Origin: Chromera velia
Taxonomy: Eukaryota; Sar; Chromeraceae
Direction of reading: 5' to 3'
DNA: 40,625 nucleotides
Assembly: GCA_018398765.1 (NCBI GenBank)
Contig: JAHBMJ010002260.1
Location: forward strand, 64,001 to 104,625
Under the pieces are notes generated by a model that saw nothing but the letters and a program-made list of their open reading frames with translations, did not search any database and was not told the DNA's origin. How positions within the stretch are numbered: the first letter of the stretch is position 1; every line of letters begins with the position of its first letter. The position numbers and the translations under genes were made by a program. This document shows positions 33,031-40,625 of the stretch, in pieces.

Positions 33031-35883
33031 ATGAAGGAAGGAAGAAGGGGAGACAGAGGGTTGGGGGAAGGGAATGACGACAGTGGGGAGGGGCAAACGC
33101 CGACGCACGCAGAATTGTTGTGAGCAGCAAAGTCTGCACACTAGCTGGACGAGTTTTGCGGCGCGTGGGGACTGACTTTTCCTTCTTCCTTCAGCTCTTC
33201 TTTGCTCTTTTTCGTCGGGGAATGGAGGGGCGATCGGGGCATACTTTGTAACGTTCAGGTACAAATCAGCATTACATTCGAATTTTAGGGGGGCAAGGGA
33301 ACGAAAGGCATCATGGGGTTGGGAAAAAAAGGGGGAGAAAATGCAGGAAGAGTTCATCCACAAGTGCGCTCATGCTGTCGTGAGACGCGCCACGGCATAT
33401 CAGTCTGTTTGATAAAGCACACCGGTGGGTAAGTGAGTGGAGATTGACTCTGTGGGGTGGAAGAGGGGGCGTGAACTTGAAATGGGTCTTGAGGAGGCTC
33501 TACTTTTGATTGCCTGTGCGTGGACACATGCATTTGCTTGAGCGTGTATGTGCTTGTGCATGTTCGTGTGTATATGCATCAGCTGTGTGTGCATGTGCTT
33601 TCGTGAGTCAGTCAACGTACATATGTGCGTTTGCATTGAGTGTGTTCATTGCTTCATTTCTCGTGCTGTGTGGTGGCTGCTTGATGAACAGAAGAAAACA
33701 CGCTGAAGCCTTGCCTTCATCCATCTCACCCTCTCTCCCTCTAGTAGGGAGGCGAGTCCAACCTTCTCCTCGCATTTTTCGCCCTTTTCGTTTTCCGCTC
33801 ATCACTTGATGTCCGTTCATCCATTACAGTACTTCGTCCGTCCACGTCCCTGCTGCCGTTTTCCTGCTTTCCATTCTTCAAGGCTATACGGGAAGGGCAC
33901 CCGAGAGTCAAAGGGTCCTTCCCTGCTCACACAGAAGGCAGCCTGCCACGGAGAGTGTTGCGGGGAACGGGCCGGCGTGCAGTTTCAAATAAGTTTATTC
34001 CTTTGGGACGCCTCCTTGCACCTCTTGACAAACTAGTTGGGAGAAGCGGGGCTGGCTGTGGGATCACATGGGGTGGGGGTTTCCATTCAAGTGACCATGC
34101 ATGCGTGTGTTCCGACGCATGGATGGCTTCAAACCACGGTGGTGCTTTTTTTGTGCCTGTGCATTCTTTCGTTGTTTTGTGAATCCGTGACTCTGCCTGT
34201 CCTTCTCACATACCGTAATGCAGTCTTCTCGAAAGTGCATGCTTGAATCATTACACGCACAAACACATGCTGTGCGAGACCTCTTCTTCCCATTTCTTGT
34301 CTCTTGGCCCACACCGTGCGCTTGTGTCGAGACCATGAAAGTGAAACGAGCAGTTGGGTGCGTATATGCACACTTTGTTTGAGTATCTGCGAGCGGGGGG
34401 CGCTTCTGCAAAAGTCTGAGGATTGAAGGTTCATCAGGTGGGTATAAGAATCGAGTTGAAGGGGCATGACGATGAAACTACGCGACTTTCCAGAGCGGTC
34501 GAAGTCTGATCGACCTTCGCGAAGAGAAAAAACGGCGTCTACTAGAACGGCGTAAAGCAATACTCTAAAACTTCTTTTTTCAAAGTTGAAATTGTTTTTA
34601 GGACGTCTCAGTCACGTCTAATATATTGCCTATGGTTGCGTTTAAATATGGGCGCTTACTAATTAATACATAGTATAATATATAGTAGCAATTTACAACA
34701 ATTATAGTAACTCAGTTGTTGAGTATAATTTATGAGCTGTAAAGTTTGAAATAATCCTTACATTAAATTAGGCTATATATAATAGGGCGAATTAGTGCAT
34801 GGGCCAGTTTAAGTAAAAAGGATTTTAGTATTCTCTCTACTAGTTTCTCGTATTCTCCAGATTTAATAGTGTGTAATAGTATGCAACGTACGCATACTTG
34901 CCGCAGTGTTTTATTTTTCTCTAAAACTAAATTCAATGTGTGCTTATTAAATTTAAACGATATGTTTATGAAGTATACCTTCTATAACTTGAAACATATT
35001 TGCATGGTTTTACTAATTGATGGTCTATACTTTTTTTTTAGAAATATAATATTCCTATATAATTATATATAAGTTAATCGGTCTTTGATTTTCAAAATTA
35101 ATCAAAAAATGGTTTTTGTAGAACAAATTTTAAAAAGTTAAATTTGAATTAAATTATTTTTTTTTGAAGGTCTATCGGTATGGTTAAATAGAGAATGTCT
35201 TAAAAGTTCTAAATATGCATGATGTAGCATGATATGAGTGCTCACTGCTCCGAACATATAAAATAACGGGAAACCTCTTCCCAGCATTCATTCGACCTTT
35301 AACCTTATGAGTAGGTCAATAATTTTCTGTACACGTTAGAATGAGTCGAAGGACCTCAGAAGAAGTCAAAGGAGGTCGGACGAAGTCACCTAGGAAGTCA
35401 CGAGTGCGACATGTCTTTGAAACAAAACGGATGTGCATGGAGTTAGTCCGGAGTCGTTTCTCGTACGTTCGTGTACTTTCATATTCTTTCCCATTTTCCC
35501 ATCGATGCTCTATAGTTGATGCCCTGTCTTCACACGCTACTCCTCAAGCTGCTCGCTCTCTTTCTTTTGAAACACAGACAACAACACAGCCACTCATGCA
35601 ATCCAGAACTGTTTCCAGCACTCCGACTTTCTCCAAAGACCAAAGCATGCTTCACAAAAATGGAGAGAGACATCATCAATCAGAAGCCTGAAAAAGCGCG
35701 CTAAGAAACCGCTGTTTTAATCGCATCGACAACGTTTCACGTGGAATCGCTCAACCCTTGCAGCGCTCGGAAGAACGATGATGCTGCGGAAATGTGAAAG
35801 GAGCAAAGCAATGTGGATGGAAACAGAAACGGGCGTTTCAAAACGTCGATCGAGACCAGCCATGCTCTACCAAACAAAAGGCT
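33031..35883. other. convergent intergenic region with AT-rich island (about 34560-35330)
   Basis: MOB1 (plus) and the ankyrin gene (minus) end toward each other here. 33031-34560 is mixed sequence with TGTG-rich words and no recognisable frame. From 34560 to about 35330 the DNA is strongly AT-rich without terminal repeats that I can detect. A 116-codon plus-strand frame at 35341-35691 starts with a repeated agaagtc-like motif and resembles no family. Confidence 0.5.
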
Positions 35884-38800
35884 TTACTCAGGCACTCCCA
35901 GCTCGATTCTGACATGCACTCGGCAACCCTGTGGGGAAGTTTTGGCTTCTGCTCTCCTCAACGGCCGTCGCGCGTTGCCCTCACCTTCTCGGGAAGTGGA
36001 TGGGAAGCACTCAGGACCTCTTGCTGCACACGCACACACGACACGTATTTCTAGACGCTAGTGCGCAGACGGAGGGGGGTTCGGCAATCAAGGGAGAGGG
36101 AGGGACACTGGCTGCCTCCTTTGCTTAACAAGAAGCGAAACAAATGCAGCGACGATCGAGTCAGAACGAGAGAGGGGCGTTTCAGAAACCCCGAAGAAGA
36201 GCAGCAGAAGAATGGACACATCTCAGGATTACGAAAGCAGGCGGGCGTCGATCCAAGATGTCATGGAAACACGCGAGCTTCTCCACTGACATCACGGGGG
36301 TCAGTAGACGACTTGAGCTTTTGAACTGCGACCTGCAAGAGGGGGCAACGGATATGTGAGAAAAAGAAGTCAAGAATCGCCGTGGGATCTTTTACACCGC
36401 ACATGGAAAGTACAGCTAATTCTCGCCTGACTCAGAGAGAGAAGGCGGGAAGACACACAAAAGGGAACTCGAAGATGAATCTGATGCGTGGAAGAGAATC
36501 TCTGATCACATATTGCAGACAAGATGCTGTGGTGCAAGTCAAAAAAGGACGTAACGGTTGAATCAGATCCACTAGGGAAAAAAAGGACGCTCTTGGAAGA
36601 AGCATCTGACCCTTCAACGGACAGAACAAAGTGCAAATACTGAAGAGACATCACACCATGCGAGTCCCCCACCTCGTCTTCCTCTGTCCATTTTGCGCCG
36701 GCAGCAAGAAGAACTTCAACCATCTCGCTAGCCATCTCGTCATTTTTCCCTCGCACCGCTGCCAGAAGAACGGTTTGCTTGAATGAGACCGTGCGAAAAC
36801 GAGGTTGGCTGTCGTTCCTTCCCTGAAAGGAGTCAAAAGAGGGCTTGGGACGTCTCACAGACTCCTGGCACTCCAATCAGATCCACGAACGATCAATCAC
36901 AGCTGGAATGAAATGATAGACCAAAACGGCTGACAGATTCAAGGACGCGCACACCCTGAAAAAGTCAAAACGAGAACGACAAACCTCACTCAAGACTTAC
37001 CACAGGTACGAGCTGAAGTGGGTCAGGGGCCGGACGCAGGTAGGCGACGGTGTTTTGCATCCTCTTCACGTCTGCCCCCGCAGAGATCAACTTGCGGAGA
37101 CACTTCACATTCCCGCACTGGATTGCCCGATACAGGGGCGGGAGGTCGGCCTGCAAATGTCCTTCGAGGAGGAATCTCATGAAAGATCGAGAGGAGAAGG
37201 GCGGGAGTGCCTCTGTGACAGTCTCTTGGAAGACTACGGCCGGAAAGACATTCTCGTGGAGAATAAGATGACTTCCAGGGGCGTCAATCATGTGTCGATC
37301 CTGTTTCGCTTTCAGGAATGCAAGCAACACGCACAAGCAAGACGCCAAAGGCTGTTTCAAGGAGAGCAAAAATCTGGGAGACCTCCAAATCCATGCACAT
37401 TTGAAGGACGAATGAATGAACTAGCCCGAGGAGAAGGCAGATGTGCGCAAATTTTGAAACGCAGACAGACGGACAGACAAAGAGAGGACACAGGCATCGA
37501 GTGAGGCAAGTGGAAGGAGAATGGATGCAACAGAAACCAGACAAAATCCAGACGGGTCTTTTCCTTTGCCACAAAACAAGCAGAGAGGCAAAAACGCGTC
37601 TCGGGTCAGTCAGAAAGGGGGCAGAGTAAGTAGACAGGGAAGAGATGACTTCCGGCTGGCTGACCGGGCACAACTCGGAAGAAGACTTCTGCAAAAGACA
37701 TCAGCATACACAAGAAAGTCAAACAGGACATCCAATTTGCAACCGCTTACAGCGGGCTTCTCTTTTGGATGTGCCAGGAGAGTTCAAAAACGGGGTACGT
37801 CAATTGTTGAACTTCGACCGGCGGTTGAAACGAAAAAAGGGACCTGCACAGACGCTTTAGACCTGCCTGCCCAAACTCGATCGGTACTTTCACGCATGCA
37901 TTGACCAAATGCTCCTTCTGTCGTACCACCCTCAAAGTCTTGCACCCGCAGACAAGGACCAACCCGCACGCGAAATTGAATGATTGCACGCGTCAATGCA
38001 CTTCGACTCATGGCATCCATTGCGGCACCTCCGGAGTGGAACTAAAAGAATAAGCCAAAGAAGTGTTACTTGCATTTTGGTCCCCCCCTTTGTCGAAACA
38101 CAACTGCATCAGCTCGTCCCTTCCGTGCTGGATGGCACGGTGAAGCGCAAGTGTTGCGGTCTGCAGACACATATGCACTCCTCGCAGACAATCTGTCGCG
38201 AATTCACTTGCACCAACTCCGCAACCGTTGGTACAGAGCAACAGCAGAAAGCCAGAATACAACAAATCATCTTTGATCCGGACAGCTACGTTGATTCATG
38301 GCACTCACAAAATTTCGCGGCCGTGCTTAGCTCAAACTCTCTCTTCCAACTAATGGCGAATGCAAAAAGTCATCTAAACGAAAGGGGGACTAAAGAGGGG
38401 CAGCAGAAGCGGATAGGGAGGAGTTCTATCTTCATTCACAGTCTGAAAGAATAGGAGAACAAAAAAGAGGCGAAGCATAAAGGATTCCGTTGAAGCTGAA
38501 GACTCTGTGATCTGACCGGGCTGCGATCATTAATTCATCAAAACTCTTTAGAGATAGAAATCTCAAAACAAAAAAAACAGGAAAACAATTGAGACTGAAG
38601 AAGACAGCAACGGAGATCACTTACCTTCGAGTTCATCGTCTCCGCAAGAAGCGGGAAAATATCAAACCTCTCACACTTGAAAGCAAGGTCGACTGGGCTC
38701 ATATTTTCCTGTGCAAAGGGGACCAACTTATCAAATGGTGGAGGAGGCAAGGCACAGGAAGGTCCAAAAGCAGAGCACTATACACTCCACACTACTCGCT

Positions 38801-39851
38801 TGAGATACCACAAAACACGTTTTCGGAGTTACTTACCGGAGCCTCTTGAAGTCTTGCGAAAGGGAAGTACCAAGCAGCCGAGAGAGAAAGAGCAGCCAAA
38901 TCGGTAAGAGAGCTGTACATGCCCACAGTGGAGGCCAAGAACAGCGAATTCTCCAGCTCCACTGTTCGGCATTCATTTTGGAGAGGAGTGAAAGGATTCT
39001 TCGGGAGACGAAAGTGTCATGCAGAGAACTGGAAGGAAAATTCACCGGTCACGAGGGTCAAAAGAAACTCAAACCAAAGGTAGGCACAGCGACAGATCAC
39101 AGCAAGGAAAAAGTCTCAAAAAACACAGAAGAAAAATGTCACAGCAGAGCTGACTCACCAAAATACTACTCCTCACATTCACATCGAAGCCCGACGACAG
39201 CAGAACAGGCACCACGTCACCTCTTCCAATCCGGACAGCCACGTGGAGGAGAGACTCCACGATTTCGGGATTGCTCTGCAGATACAAGACCAATAACAAG
39301 AGCTTGTATATACTCGACAATCAAGGGCTTCATATGCATGCTGTCAGTTTTTTGCCGTCTAAAACTAGGCCAAAGGAGGGAGGCTGGCTGTCGTACGCTT
39401 CCACCACGGAACCTCAAATACGTCCTCTGAAAGAAACTCCAACATTCTTTGAGAAAAAAAGAGTGAACTGACCGAACCGTTTTCTAGTTTTGTCACCCAT
39501 CCCTGCACGTCATTCAGGTCGATTCTGTCCCCCAAGACCTTCATGGTTTCTACGGAGATCCTTCCCGAGTTTATTTCTTCCACGATGAGCTGACTGTGCG
39601 TCTTGAGCTGCCGAGAAGCAAGGGTGAGGAGACAGAGGAGTGCATGCCTCTGACCGTCTATTCGACAGGGCCAAAATACAAAGCAGGCCTAAGGACAGAA
39701 CCAGAAAGAGCATAACAGAGAAACGGAAAACAAAGGAACCCTGGGAAGGACGGTTCTGTATGATGGCGGTGTCTGTGATTGTTTCGAGCATGACGTCGAG
39801 AGACTCTGCCCTGTCGTTGAGGACCGCGAGCTTTAGAGGGGTCTCACCCTT
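35884..39851 (-). CDS. ankyrin-repeat protein, 3' part (5' end beyond window)
   Basis: Minus-strand exons in order: 39851-39741 (3' end uncertain), 39607-39473, 39275-39159, 38708-38625, 38160-38074, 37150-37001, 36822-36673, 36332-36291, 36023-35985, 35928-35884 (stop). All assigned junctions are phase 0. Ankyrin units are recognisable: GETPLKLAVLNDRAESLDVM; LLHVAVRIGRGDVVPVLLSS then GFDVNVR; SPVDLAFKCERFDIFPLLAE; LALHRAIQHGRDELMQLCF; PPLYRAIQCGNVKCLRKLIS then AGADVKR; TVLLAAVRGKNDEMASEMVE then LLAAGA. The repeat helices act as a protein-binding scaffold; partners and any other domain are unknown. The intron after 38074 starts with GCAAGT, a GC-AG donor. The first exon shown lacks a good phase-0 GT donor, so its end is a guess. 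The last three exons are short and less certain. Upstream exons must lie past 40625. Confidence 0.75.
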
Positions 39852-40276
39852 CTGCAGAAAGACAAATGAATGCAATTGAGGTCTGGTCGTTGATGGAAAA
39901 AACAATTTCGGTGACATGTTAAAAACTGGTCCGAAGGAGCGGATGCACGCAACCCAGAGACAACATGTAAGAAGGAGAGGACAGAAGAGAAATAGGAAGG
40001 AAGGAAGGAAGGAAAGAAGGAAGACAGACAAACTATATGATTTCAGACAGACTGTATATTAATATGTTTCTTCTTCTCCCTTCTCTTCTTCTGTACATAA
40101 CAGACAGACAGACGGAGGCATGTACAGACAGACGGACAGACCAAGGTTTTGTTTTCTTTTCAACGACTTGACTGCCAGACAAACATAAACATAGAGAGAA
40201 GAGAGAGAGTGATGGGCGGAACACACACACACACACACAGACACACAGACGCACAGACACACAGACACACGGACAC

Positions 40277-40310
<34 letters not shown>

Positions 40311-40406
40311 GGACGGACAGACAGACAGAGACAGACAGACAGACAGACAGACGGACGGACGGACGGACGGAAGGACGGACGGACGGACGGACGGGCAGAC
40401 AGACAG

Positions 40407-40445
<39 letters not shown>

Positions 40446-40449
40446 CACA

Positions 40450-40515
<66 letters not shown>

Positions 40516-40625
40516 AAGAGAAAGAGAAAGAGAGAGAGAGAGAAAGAGAAAGAGAGAGAGGGAGAGAGAAAAAGAGAGAGAGAAAGAGAGAGAGAGAAAG
40601 AGAGAGAGAGAAAGAGAGAGAGAGA
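39852..40625 (-). other. intron of the ankyrin gene running off the window
   Basis: No coding exon is visible here on the minus strand. The segment contains a sense-oriented copy of the purine-rich intronic motif (40062-40091) and the large simple-repeat block to its right. Confidence 0.5.
40215..40625. repeat. large compound microsatellite: CA / ACAG / ACGG / CA / GA
   Basis: CACA, then (ACAG)n, (ACGG)n from about 40350, (CA)n at 40407-40485, and (GA)n with AAAG interruptions to the end of the window. The array continues past the edge. Confidence 0.97.

Noticed and set aside
38831-38860. Strong minus-strand GTAAGT donor without a matching exon in the ankyrin gene
   Set aside because: Only exons of 6-16 nt could be drawn from the nearby AG sites; they do not extend an ankyrin unit.
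40059-40484. Several long Cys/Val/Ser-rich minus-strand frames, like others at 5394-5857, 12050-12238, 13330-13951 and 30439-30723
   Set aside because: They are translations of CA, GA, CTGT and ACAG repeats, which lack stops in some frames.

Overview
The window is eukaryotic nuclear DNA from an intron-rich protist. Reading frames run only as short blocks joined across GT-AG introns, simple-sequence tracts are dense, and a Pol III-type tRNA gene is present. The overall style (large intron-dense genes, moderately GC-rich exons, AT-rich islands, huge CA/GA/CTGT repeats) would suit an alveolate alga such as a chromerid. That assignment is an impression and was not tested.

Layout. (1) 1-174, minus strand: the 5' end of an HSPA13/STCH-like membrane-anchored Hsp70. 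It is divergent from (2) 901-8309, plus strand: an 11-exon, 1153-residue DIS3L2-type 3'-5' exoribonuclease with an intact RNB active site. (3) 8310-14539: an intergenic block with an AT-rich island, two terminal-inverted-repeat elements, an interrupted tRNA gene and large CTGT/ACAG/CA arrays. One of the two elements (12522-13340) has a perfect 9-bp target duplication, and an unoccupied copy of its target site lies about 750 bp away. (4) 14540-24049, plus strand: a 15-exon, 1704-residue protein with a TerD-like N-terminal segment, a long middle I do not recognise and a basic Ala/Lys/Gly-rich tail. (5) 24050-28395: flank with two assembly gaps at poly-G/poly-C, another AT-rich island and a minus-strand single-exon hypothetical gene broken by the second gap. 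(6) 29345-33030, plus strand: a MOB1-family kinase activator. (7) 33031-35883: convergent intergenic region with a third AT-rich island. (8) 35884 to beyond the right edge, minus strand: an ankyrin-repeat gene made of many short phase-0 exons.

The exon models were built by hand from homology, splice signals and phase. The two largest models close exactly in frame (3462 and 5115 nt). The genes do not form an operon or an obvious pathway. They are independent housekeeping or regulatory genes: ER chaperone, RNA decay, Hippo/mitotic-exit signalling and ankyrin scaffold.

The most unusual signals belong to introns rather than to genes. The 5' splice sites favour GTCNGT (C at +3), the 3' sites favour GCAG, several donors sit inside short tetranucleotide repeats of the donor itself, and a GAAGAAAAGAAGGGAGAAG-type motif occurs in three introns always in the sense orientation of the host gene.
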